Shown here: piece by piece, positions 1 through 6,095 of the stretch | Numbering within the stretch: position 1 is the first letter of the stretch | Layout: each line of letters starts with the position of its first letter | Program-made: the position numbers and the translations under genes | Notes under the pieces: generated by a model | Seen by the model: the letters and a program-made list of their open reading frames with translations, nothing else | The model's database searches: none | What the model was told of the DNA's origin: nothing | Assembly (NCBI GenBank): GCA_025964685.1 | Contig: JAOPYG010000238.1 | Location: 1 to 32,443 of the forward strand | Length of the DNA stretch: 32,443 nucleotides | Direction of reading: 5' to 3' | Source of the DNA: Actinoallomurus sp. | GTDB taxonomy: Bacteria > Actinomycetota > Actinomycetes > Streptosporangiales > Streptosporangiaceae

Positions 1-205
1 CCCGGCCGGACTTGACCGTGCGGATCAGCCGGTTCGATTCGAGCGTCCGCACGTGCTTCATGAACGAGGGAAGGGTCATCGGGAACTCGCGGGCGAGGTC
101 GCCGACGCTCGTGGGCCCGTGGCCGAGGCGCCGGACGACGGCGCGCCGGGTCGGATCGGCGAGGGCGACGAACACCCCATCGAGCTGCGCCGAATACTGT
201 GCCAC
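1..205 (-). CDS. ArsR-family HTH transcriptional regulator (3' end cut by window edge)
   Basis: The minus strand reads from a GTG at 205-203 into the N-terminal half of a winged-helix ArsR regulator. It begins VAQYSAQLDGVFVALADPTR, the usual first helix ending in the ADPTRR signature, followed by a helix-turn-helix (GDLAREFPMTLPSFMKHVRTLE) whose second helix is the DNA-reading one. About 68 residues are present and the rest lies beyond position 1. The subclass with this SFMKHVRTLE recognition helix often sits beside SRPBCC (AHSA1) genes; no such gene is visible here, so the target is unknown. No Shine-Dalgarno precedes the GTG, and a plausible -10 element (GATACT on the minus strand, 218-213) would start transcription at about 206, so a leaderless message is likely. 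The family call is firm; the start is inferred. Confidence 0.85.
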   Translation of the reverse strand, partial: MAQYSAQLDGVFVALADPTRRAVVRRLGHGPTSVGDLAREFPMTLPSFMKHVRTLESNRLIRTVKSGR

Positions 206-251
206 GCGGCTAAGTATCGCAGTCCCGCAATAGTTAGCGCAAGAGCTAAGT
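206..251 (-). promoter_or_regulatory. Probable leaderless promoter and operator of the ArsR gene
   Basis: On the minus strand TTGCGC and GATACT are separated by 18 nt, a fair -35/-10 pair that puts the start point on or next to the GTG at 205. The heptamer GCTAAGT (plus strand) occurs at 209-215 and 245-251, exactly 36 bp apart, with an inverted near-copy GTTAGC at 233-238. This arrangement fits an autoregulatory ArsR operator flanking the promoter. The repeats are visible; the binding role is inference. Confidence 0.45.
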
Positions 252-302
252 GTCGAGCCGCACAGGCGATCACAAACCGTCACCCGCCGTTACAGAGAAG
301 GC

Positions 303-430
303 TCAGTGGCCTGGCTTGCGGTGAGGGCGGGGGCGCTTAGTCTTGCCGGGGCGAACGGGCAGGCTCGCCGCTGCCCGCAAAAACCGAGTGAGCGCCCCCG
401 CGGGAGGCTCGCCGCAAGCCGGGCCGCTGG
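303..430 (+). repeat. Long imperfect palindrome (MITE-like or structured-RNA element)
   Basis: Positions 304-325 pair with 408-429 over 22 bp, and 327-337 pair with 391-401 over 11 bp without mismatch; a G at 326 and six bases at 402-407 are bulged. In the outer stem the non-Watson-Crick positions (307/426, 312/421, 322/411, and 303/430 at the very end) are all T opposite G, so they become U-G wobbles in a plus-strand transcript. The apex carries a separate perfect 7-bp hairpin (356-362 with 371-377, 8-nt loop). No ORF is supported inside. The right end abuts the truncated methyltransferase gene at about 431. It could be a small non-autonomous mobile element, a structured RNA or an oversized terminator; the sequence does not decide. 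Confidence 0.7.
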
Positions 431-571
431 ACGCTTTGGGCCCTGTTCGACGGGTACGACCTCGTAGATCCCGATCTGGTGTACTTGCCGCAGTGGCGTC
501 CGGACGATCCGGCCGACGCCCGCGACGCCGAGTCGGTCTGGATGCTCTCCGGTGTCGGACGTAAGCGCTGA
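431..571 (+). pseudogene. 3' remnant of a DUF574-type SAM-dependent methyltransferase
   Basis: The frame ending at TGA 569-571 reads WALFDGYDLVDPDLVYLPQW, then RPDD, and finishes SGVGRKR. This matches, from memory of the family, the C-terminal end of the actinobacterial S-adenosyl-methyltransferase family DUF574 (Methyltransf_19), whose members end with an FFDG-x-LV-P-WRP segment and a G-V-RK tail. Only about 45 of the usual 260-280 residues remain. The frame is closed upstream by a TGA at 389-391 and contains no plausible start or SAM-binding motif. The homology begins where the palindrome at 303-430 ends, so the gene was probably cut at that junction. It lies 12 nt ahead of the YciI-like gene. 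It is presumably not translated. Confidence 0.65.
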
Positions 572-583
572 CAGGAGACGGCC

Positions 584-856
584 GTGAAATACGTGGTGTT
601 CTATGAGTCCGGCCCGGACGTACTGACGCTCGCGCCCCAGCACTTCCCCGCTCACCAGGCACGACTGCGGGACTTCCACGCGCGCGGGTTGCTGCTGATG
701 GTCGGGACCTTCGGCGATCCGGTCAAGGAAGGCTCCATGGCGATCTTCAGCACCCGCGAGGGCGCCGAGGAGTTCGTCGGGGGTGACCCGTTCGTCCTGA
801 ACGGGGTCGTGAGCTCGTGGACCCTGCGCGAGTGGAACGAGGTCCTCGCGCCCTAG
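584..856 (+). CDS. YciI-like (YCII domain) protein
   Basis: A 90-residue single-domain protein of the YCII family (dimeric alpha-beta barrel related to ferredoxin-like folds). Family hallmarks are present: an N-terminal strand MKYVVFYESG, the His24 region AHQARLRDFHARGLLLMVGTF split across the first helix and second strand, and the conserved Asp68-Pro69-Phe70 before the last strand. In the family the His and Asp line a possible active-site pocket, but no general reaction is established. The GTG start at 584 is preceded by AGGAG (573-577) at 6 nt. The stop shares the CTAG at 853-856 with the stop of the convergent TetR gene. It follows a methyltransferase remnant, so it may have lost an operon partner. 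Confidence 0.85.
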   Translation: MKYVVFYESGPDVLTLAPQHFPAHQARLRDFHARGLLLMVGTFGDPVKEGSMAIFSTREGAEEFVGGDPFVLNGVVSSWTLREWNEVLAP

Positions 857-1422
857 GACCCGTAGATCGCCCGTCGCATGATGGTGACCAGCGTGTCGAC
901 GGGGTCCGGGGACGACGCGAGTACGGCGAACTTCATGCGGACCAGGGCGTCGGCCAGCGCCTCCGCGGGTGGGCCGGCCGGGGCCAGGCCGGCGTCACGG
1001 TCGCGTTCGATGCGGGCGGCCGCCTTGGCCACGAAGCCGTCCAGGATCCGGGAGCGGAACGGCAGCAACGCCGGGTCCTCCTCGATCAGCGCCTGGCGCA
1101 GAAGTGGCCCGTGTTCGCGCCACAGGCGGGCGCTCGTCTCCAGTGACCCGCGCAGCGGCGCCTCCGACGGGCCGCTGCCCGCCAGCCAGTCCGCCGTGGC
1201 CGCCGCCATCTCGTCGGCGATCTCCTCCAGCAGCGCGGTGACGACCGCGGCCTTGGAGTCGAAGTAGAAGTAGAAGGCGGAACGTGAGATGCCCGCGCCG
1301 GCGGCCAGGTCGTCGATCGTCACGCGGGACACCGGCTGCTCGGTGAACAGACGCCGCGCGGTCGCCAGGATGGCCAGCTCCCGGCGATCCCCCTTGCTCA
1401 GCCCCTCACGGCGCCGCCCCAT
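853..1422 (-). CDS. TetR-family regulator, EthR-like
   Basis: A 189-residue TetR repressor. Residues 12-57 form the DNA-binding domain: DRRELAILATARRLF, then IDDLAAGAGISRSAFYFYF and the DSK turn, which closely resembles the N-terminus of mycobacterial EthR (RELAILATA and GAGISRxxFYFYF). The C-terminal ligand domain ends IMRRAIYGS, also EthR-like. I chose the ATG at 1422-1420 because it gives the normal N-terminal length. An in-frame ATG at 1509 would add 29 residues and run through both dyads in the divergent gap, so it is unlikely. A GGAAGG lies only 1 nt before the chosen ATG, so the start remains uncertain. It is divergent from an NADP-dependent oxidoreductase, its likely target. Confidence 0.88.
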   Translation of the reverse strand: MGRRREGLSKGDRRELAILATARRLFTEQPVSRVTIDDLAAGAGISRSAFYFYFDSKAAVVTALLEEIADEMAAATADWLAGSGPSEAPLRGSLETSARLWREHGPLLRQALIEEDPALLPFRSRILDGFVAKAAARIERDRDAGLAPAGPPAEALADALVRMKFAVLASSPDPVDTLVTIMRRAIYGS

Positions 1423-1545
1423 ACCTTCCAGGTTAGACCATAAGTCGGTAATAACCGACGCAGTGTCGAGAAAGGCCCCCCTCGACCACCTGTCGGCGAT
1501 CCTCGACATAGTGTTGATTCAACCGCCGACGTGAGGAGCAGGTTG
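1423..1545. promoter_or_regulatory. Divergent tetR/oxidoreductase promoter region with two dyads
   Basis: Two inverted repeats stand out. GTCGGT-AATA-ACCGAC lies at 1444-1459, about 22 bp ahead of the TetR start, and GTTGA-T-TCAAC lies at 1513-1523, just ahead of the oxidoreductase ribosome-binding site. The AT-rich stretch at 1433-1454 is the most promoter-like part of the gap. The first dyad has the size and symmetry of a TetR operator and is the better candidate. Function is inferred from position. Confidence 0.5.
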
Positions 1546-2547
1546 ATGAGGACGCGCGAGGTCCACCTGAAGGCACGACCGAAGGGCTGGCCCACCCCCG
1601 ACGACTTCGCGGTCGTCGAGACGGAGCTGACATCGCCCGGCGACGGTGAGGTGCTCGTCCGCAACCGCTTCATGTCCGTGGACCCGTACATGCGCGGGCG
1701 GATGAACGACGCCAAGTCCTACGTCCCGCCGTTCCGGCTGGACGAGGCGATGACCGGCGGCGCCGTCGGCGAGGTCGTCGAGTCGCGCTCCCCCGACCTT
1801 CAGGAAGGCGATGTCGTCCTGCACGACTTCGGGTGGCGCGAGCACGCGAAGGGACCGGCGAAACGCTTCCGCAAGCTCACGCCCGTCGAGGGCGTGCCCG
1901 TCTCGGCCTACCTCGGGGCCCTCGGCATGCCCGCGATGACGGCTTATGTCGGGCTGCTCGACATCGCCGGGCTGAAGGAGGACGACACCGTCTTCGTCTC
2001 CGGCGCGGCGGGCGCGGTCGGGTCAATGGTCGGCCAGATCGCCCGGCTGCGCGGCGCCGCACGTGTCATCGGCAGCGCAGGCTCGCCTGAGAAGGTGGAG
2101 TACCTGACCGGCCGGCTCGGCTTCGACGCGGCGTTCAACTACAAGGACGGCCCGGTACGCGAGCTGCTGGCCCAAGCCGCCCCGGACGGCATCGACGTCT
2201 ACTTCGACAACGTCGGCGGCGACCACCTCGAGGCGGCGATCGACGTCTTCAAGCGGGGTGGCCGGGCCGCGCTGTGCGGCTCGATCTCGGGGTACAACGC
2301 GACGGAGCCGCCGCCCGGCCCCCGCAACATGTCCTCCATCGTCGGCAAGCGGCTCACGCTCAAGGGCTTCCTCGTCAGCGACCACGCTGACCGGTACGCC
2401 GACTTCGTACGGGACACGGCCGGCTGGATCCGCGACGGGAAGCTCACCTTCGAGGAGACCTTCTTCGACGGCGTCGACAACGCCGTCGAGGCGTTCCTCG
2501 CGATGCTGCGCGGTGAGAACCTCGGCAAGATGATCGTCCGCCTGTAG
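1546..2547 (+). CDS. NADP-dependent oxidoreductase, zinc-independent MDR family (CurA / leukotriene B4 dehydrogenase type)
   Basis: A 333-residue medium-chain reductase. It carries the group's features: SVDPYMRGRM at residues 44-53, a nucleotide-binding loop SGAAGAVGSMVGQ at 152-164, an IDVYFDNVGG strand, and no zinc-ligand cysteines. Enzymes of this group reduce the double bond of alpha,beta-unsaturated ketones or aldehydes with NADPH in the cytosol; the substrate cannot be read here. The ATG at 1546 is preferred over an upstream GTG at 1531 because AGGAG at 1533-1537 sits 8 nt before it and homologues start near MRTREVHLK. The EthR-like TetR is divergent, and TetR/reductase pairs of this kind usually respond to reactive or xenobiotic ligands. 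No defect is seen. Confidence 0.92.
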   Translation: MRTREVHLKARPKGWPTPDDFAVVETELTSPGDGEVLVRNRFMSVDPYMRGRMNDAKSYVPPFRLDEAMTGGAVGEVVESRSPDLQEGDVVLHDFGWREHAKGPAKRFRKLTPVEGVPVSAYLGALGMPAMTAYVGLLDIAGLKEDDTVFVSGAAGAVGSMVGQIARLRGAARVIGSAGSPEKVEYLTGRLGFDAAFNYKDGPVRELLAQAAPDGIDVYFDNVGGDHLEAAIDVFKRGGRAALCGSISGYNATEPPPGPRNMSSIVGKRLTLKGFLVSDHADRYADFVRDTAGWIRDGKLTFEETFFDGVDNAVEAFLAMLRGENLGKMIVRL

Positions 2548-2645
2548 CCCCCGCCTCGCACCTGTCGCCTCCTGGTGTGGCCGCCGGACGGCCACGCCAG
2601 AGCGTCCGCTCACCCGGGTACGTGACCGCGCGCTTGCTCGTTGTC

Positions 2646-2725
2646 GATCGAAGTGGATCGAACGAGTGGCCTGTCATGGCCAGAGTCAGATCATTGTTGA
2701 CGCTATATGTCCAAAATGTTACGAC
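2646..2725 (+). promoter_or_regulatory. Candidate promoter and operator of the alpha-galactosidase gene
   Basis: TTGACG (2697-2702) and TACGAC (2720-2725) are spaced by 17 bp and would give a leader of about 90 nt. Upstream lie a direct repeat GATCGAA at 2646-2652 and 2656-2662 (10-bp phase, one helical turn) and a dyad TGGCC-N6-GGCCA at 2667-2682. These are good candidate sites for a carbohydrate-responsive regulator, which is not encoded nearby in an obvious way. The -10 match is weak. Confidence 0.4.
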
Positions 2726-2820
2726 CAGCGGGAGCGTCCGTGATCGGTGAGGCGCCGGTCCGATGCCGGTTACCCCCTGGGGTCTCGTCGCCGCGGGACG
2801 CGCGACCTGTGGAGGCGCAG

Positions 2821-4404
2821 ATGCGCAAGGCAGCGGTCATTCTCGCGCTGGTGACGCTGTTCGGTCCGGCGGCGGCCACCGTGACCGCGTCACCGGCGGA
2901 GGCTCTGGGGAACGGGCTCGCCAAGACGCCGCCGATGGGGTGGAACGACTGGAACGCCTTCGGCTGCGGTGTCAGTGAGCAACTCGTCAAGGACACCGCC
3001 GACCGCATGGTGGCAGGCGGCATGAAGGACGCCGGCTACCAGTACGTCAACATCGACGACTGCTGGATGACCCACAACCGGGACTCCGCCGGCAACCTCG
3101 TGCCCGATCCGGCGAAGTTTCCCGACGGGATCAAGGGGACCGCCGACTACGTCCACGGCAAGGGGCTCAAGCTCGGCATCTACGAGAGTGCCGGCACCGC
3201 GACCTGCGCCGGGTACCCGGGCAGCCTCAACCACGAGCAGCAGGACGCGAACAGCTTCGCCGCCTGGGGCGTCGACTACCTGAAGTACGACAACTGCAAC
3301 AACCAGGGCGTGCCGCACCAGCAGCGGTACAACGCGATGCGCGACGCGCTCGCGCGTACCGGTCGGCCGATCGTCTACAGCCTCTGCGAGTGGGGCGAGG
3401 ACAGCGTCTGGACCTGGGGCTCGGCCACCGGCAACCTCTGGCGTACGACCGGGGACATCAACGCCTCGTACGGCTCGATGCTGTCGATCTTCCACAGCAA
3501 CGTGAAGCTCGCCCAGTACGCCGGTCCCGGCGGGTGGAACGACCCCGACATGCTGGAGCTCGGCAACGGCATGTCGTTCACCGAGGACCGGTCGGAGTTC
3601 AGTCTGTGGGCCGAGATGGCGGCGCCGCTGATCTCCGGTACGGACCTGCGCAGCGCTTCGCCGGCCACTCTCTCGCTCTACACCAACCGCGACGTGATCG
3701 CCGTCGACCAGGACTCGCTCGGCAAGCAGGGCACCCAGGTGTCCTCCTCCGGCGGCCTCGACGTGCTCACCAAGCCGCTCTCGAACGGCGACGTCGCGGT
3801 CGTGCTCTTCAACGAGAACGGCTCCGCCGCGACGATCTCCACCACGGCGTCCGCGGTCGGGCTGCCCTCCGCCTCGTCGTACAAGCTGAACAACCTCTGG
3901 TCGCATGTCGTCACCAGCACCAGCGGTTCGATCTCGGCCACCGTGCCGGGACACGGTTCGGTGATGTACCGGGTGTCACAGGGCAGCGGGAGCAGCGTGG
4001 GCACCACCCACCCGCTGGTCGCCGCGTCCGCGAACCGCTGCCTGGACGTCTATGACAACCAGACCACGCCGGGCACGAAGATCGAGCTCTGGGACTGCGG
4101 CGGCGGCGCCAACCAGGGATGGACGCCGACCGCAGCGGGTGAGCTGCGCGTCTATGGCGGCACCCAGTGCCTGGACGCGTACAACAACCAGACCGCGCCG
4201 GAGACGAAGGTCGAGCTCTGGGGCTGCAGCGGCGGCGCGAACCAGCGCTTCGAACTGCGGCCCGACGGCACCATCGTGGGGACCCAGTCCGGGCTCTGCC
4301 TCGACGTCGCCCACGGCGACCAGCCCTCGGGCAACGTCAACGGCGCCCAGATCCAGCTCTACACCTGCAACGGCGGCGCCAACCAGCAGTGGCGCCTGGG
4401 CTAA
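2821..4404 (+). CDS. Secreted GH27 alpha-galactosidase with C-terminal ricin-type lectin (CBM13) domain
   Basis: A 527-residue exported glycosidase. Residues 1-29 are a Sec signal peptide (MRKAAVILALVTLFG, then a small-residue cleavage region near SPAEA). Residues 30-300 are the GH27 barrel: TPPMGWNDWNAF at 36-47, the nucleophile Asp157 in LKYDNCNN, the acid/base Asp212 in RTTGDI, and the conserved WNDPDMLELGN at 239-249. A beta-sandwich follows, then a ricin-B beta-trefoil from about 396 with three repeats, two ending in Q-x-W and the middle one in Q-R-F. It should release terminal alpha-galactose from plant oligosaccharides or galactomannan outside the cell. The ATG at 2821 is chosen for GGAGG at 2811-2815 and the signal peptide; an upstream in-frame ATG at 2707 would bury the signal. 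Its stop overlaps that of the convergent ArsR gene. Confidence 0.95.
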   Translation: MRKAAVILALVTLFGPAAATVTASPAEALGNGLAKTPPMGWNDWNAFGCGVSEQLVKDTADRMVAGGMKDAGYQYVNIDDCWMTHNRDSAGNLVPDPAKFPDGIKGTADYVHGKGLKLGIYESAGTATCAGYPGSLNHEQQDANSFAAWGVDYLKYDNCNNQGVPHQQRYNAMRDALARTGRPIVYSLCEWGEDSVWTWGSATGNLWRTTGDINASYGSMLSIFHSNVKLAQYAGPGGWNDPDMLELGNGMSFTEDRSEFSLWAEMAAPLISGTDLRSASPATLSLYTNRDVIAVDQDSLGKQGTQVSSSGGLDVLTKPLSNGDVAVVLFNENGSAATISTTASAVGLPSASSYKLNNLWSHVVTSTSGSISATVPGHGSVMYRVSQGSGSSVGTTHPLVAASANRCLDVYDNQTTPGTKIELWDCGGGANQGWTPTAAGELRVYGGTQCLDAYNNQTAPETKVELWGCSGGANQRFELRPDGTIVGTQSGLCLDVAHGDQPSGNVNGAQIQLYTCNGGANQQWRLG

Positions 4405-5366
4405 GAAAAGCCGACGCCGCGCCGGCCCCCCGGGGTCGGCGCGGCGTTCAGCAGTCGCAGCCCCAGCGGCGTCGCCACGTGGCTGACCGCTTTGCCCGTA
4501 CGGCGCGTGACGACCAGGCCCGCCGCGCGCAGGGTCTTGGTGTGCGCCGACGCGGACGCCGCGCTGATGCCGAGCTCGGCCGCGAGCTCGCTGGTCGTAC
4601 GGTGCTCGACGAGGAGTTCGAGGATCGCGGCGCGCGTGCGGCCGAGCAGCGCGCCGAGGGGGTCGGCGGGCGAGGTGTCGACGAGCGGCAACGGGGTCAA
4701 GGCCGGGTACAGCAGGAGCATCGACCCGTCCGAGTGCGTGCCGATCATCGGCCGGCCGGTCCAGAATGCCGACGGGAGCAGTGTCAGGCCGCGGCCGGCC
4801 GGCGCGTGCTCGGTGTCGTCGGGGACGTCGACCTCCAAGGTGGTCCCCGTCCAGTGCGAGCCCGGGTAGACGCCGGCCAGCGCCGCGCCGACGCCCCGCT
4901 CGGCGAGGAGCATCCGCCGCCAGGCGAGGTCGGCGTCGAAGCTCCCGCGGATCCGCTGCCGGTCGGGGGCGATGACGGCGTCGTACGCCCCGCGCAGTGC
5001 CGCCTCCAGCGTCCGCCACGCGTCACCGTCTCGTGCGGCCAGCCCCCTGGTCCACAGCGTGGGCCGCGAGGCGCGCACCAGCTCGGCCCGCGCGTAGTCG
5101 GTCGGCGTGGACAGGACCGTGTTCAGCCCGTCCTCCAGGCCCTCGCTGAACGGGTCGAGAAACAGCGGCCCGGCGGCGTTCGGCGGGATCAGCTCCAACA
5201 GCGCGAGCGCCTCGCGTGGCAGGCGGATCCGACGGGCCCAGCGCGCGAACACGGCGTCGTCACCCTGGTAAGTGGCGATGGCCATCCCGAGTTCGAGCAG
5301 TGGCGCGGGCCGCTCGGCGAACCGGACCCGCAGCAGGTCCTCGGCGGTGAAACGCATTCGGAGCAC
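4401..5366 (-). CDS. ArsR-like regulator with N-terminal DUF5937-type domain
   Basis: A 321-residue protein. The N-terminal 230 residues resemble the actinobacterial DUF5937 region (start motif RFTAEDLLRVRFAERPAPLL), and residues from about 245 form an ArsR winged helix: RTRAAILELLVEHRTTSELA then LGISAASASAHTKTLRAAGL and the wing VVTRRTGKAV. Such proteins are cytosolic DNA-binding regulators with unknown ligands. The GTG at 5366 is preferred because GAAAGG lies about 7 nt upstream; the ATG at 5357 is an alternative. It is divergent from a small secreted protein and convergent with the galactosidase, whose stop it overlaps in CTAA. Its 3' coding end contains a strong hairpin. Confidence 0.85.
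   Translation of the reverse strand: MLRMRFTAEDLLRVRFAERPAPLLELGMAIATYQGDDAVFARWARRIRLPREALALLELIPPNAAGPLFLDPFSEGLEDGLNTVLSTPTDYARAELVRASRPTLWTRGLAARDGDAWRTLEAALRGAYDAVIAPDRQRIRGSFDADLAWRRMLLAERGVGAALAGVYPGSHWTGTTLEVDVPDDTEHAPAGRGLTLLPSAFWTGRPMIGTHSDGSMLLLYPALTPLPLVDTSPADPLGALLGRTRAAILELLVEHRTTSELAAELGISAASASAHTKTLRAAGLVVTRRTGKAVSHVATPLGLRLLNAAPTPGGRRGVGFS
4414..4447. terminator. Strong hairpin between convergent genes, inside the ArsR-like coding end
   Basis: A 16-bp stem (4414-4429 with 4432-4447) with a 2-nt loop and a single G-T position. It starts 10 nt after the galactosidase stop and is also the last coding stretch of the opposing regulator gene. There is no T tract on either side, as is common in high-GC actinomycetes. 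It most likely terminates the galactosidase transcript. Confidence 0.65.
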
Positions 5367-5373
5367 GTCTCGA

Positions 5374-5449
5374 CCTTTCGGCCAGGGCCTAAAGCATGGC
5401 GCCACGGAACGGATGGCGCGGACGATGCGCCGAAACCCATTCCGAAAGG
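5374..5449. promoter_or_regulatory. Divergent gap with mirrored ribosome-binding sites
   Basis: The 89-bp gap between the ArsR-like gene and the secreted-protein gene is bounded by CCTTTCGG (5374-5381) and its exact inverse CCGAAAGG (5442-5449). Each contains the GAAAGG Shine-Dalgarno of the adjoining gene. A third CCGAAA lies at about 5430. The two genes must share this short promoter region, so control of the secreted protein by the regulator is plausible but unproven. Confidence 0.4.
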
Positions 5450-5455
5450 CAGGCA

Positions 5456-5965
5456 ATGCGCCGAGTATCCACCACCATCGCCGTGATCGCCGGCATCACC
5501 CTGATCGCCCCCGCCGCCGGCGCGGCCACCGAGCACGGCAATGACGGCTGGGAGCCGTACCGCACCCAGCCCTTCGACTCCGCCGGGAGGTGTTCGTTCA
5601 CCGTCCACGGCGACATCGTCCGGGACGAGGAGGAGGTACGGACCGTCGCGACCTTCCCGGACGGTACGCCGCGAATCCAGGAGTTCAGGGGACCCCTGGT
5701 GATCCGCTTCACGAACACGGGCAACGGCGCGTCGGCGTTGCGTGACGTGTCCGGCTACGGCCGGCTCCGCAAGAAGAAGGACGGCGGATCCGTCTGGTAC
5801 TTCGACGGCGGCGCCAGCGTCGGCATTCCGATCGGCAACAAGGCCTACCCCGCCGGGTCGTACATCCTGCACGGCCGGTTCCGGCTCACGATCGCCCCCG
5901 ACGGCACCCGCGACCTCCCGCACCTTCACGCGGACGTCGAGAACCTCTGCGCGACGCTGGCCTGA
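5456..5965 (+). CDS. Small secreted protein of unknown function
   Basis: A 169-residue protein I do not recognise. Residues 1-23 are a clear Sec signal peptide (MRRVSTTIAVIAGITLIAPA then AGA). The mature part is predicted to be mostly beta strands with two cysteines, one near the start (GRCSFTVHG) and one at the end (ENLCATLA), that could form a disulphide. It includes the strand pair RGPLVIRFTNTGNGASALRD and a basic patch LRKKKDGG. The ATG at 5456 has GAAAGG 6 nt upstream; an earlier in-frame ATG at 5396 would destroy the signal peptide. It is divergent from the ArsR-like regulator, which may control it. A strong hairpin follows the stop. Confidence 0.8.
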   Translation: MRRVSTTIAVIAGITLIAPAAGAATEHGNDGWEPYRTQPFDSAGRCSFTVHGDIVRDEEEVRTVATFPDGTPRIQEFRGPLVIRFTNTGNGASALRDVSGYGRLRKKKDGGSVWYFDGGASVGIPIGNKAYPAGSYILHGRFRLTIAPDGTRDLPHLHADVENLCATLA

Positions 5966-5981
5966 TCGAGAACGGGGGCGT

Positions 5982-6011
5982 GCCGCGGCCGCCGGCAGCG
6001 GCGGTCGCGGC
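5982..6011 (+). terminator. Terminator hairpin after the secreted-protein gene
   Basis: A 12-bp stem (5982-5993 with 6000-6011), 6-nt loop, one G-U position, 16 nt past the stop at 5965. No U tract follows. Confidence 0.6.
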
Positions 6012-6095
6012 TCCCTGCGGAACGGTCCCTCTTGCCTCATCCGTCACCGGCGGGAGACGATCCCTGCTGATCGACCGATCGGTGAGGAGCCGCCC

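Noticed and set aside
1423..1509. Upstream ATG at 1509 as the start of the EthR-like regulator
   Set aside because: It would add 29 residues not seen in the family and place both candidate operators inside or against the coding region.
2890..3954. 354-codon open frame antisense to the galactosidase gene
   Set aside because: A shadow of high-GC coding sequence: Arg/Val/Gly-rich, no family motifs, no ribosome-binding site, and the plus strand encodes a complete GH27 enzyme.
5386..5455. Upstream ATG at 5396 for the secreted protein
   Set aside because: It would put 20 charged residues before the signal peptide and ignores the well-placed GAAAGG before 5456.
4167..5486. 439-codon plus-strand frame over the ArsR-like gene
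   Set aside because: It runs through the galactosidase end and across the whole regulator gene in a biased Arg/Gln-rich frame, without any motif.
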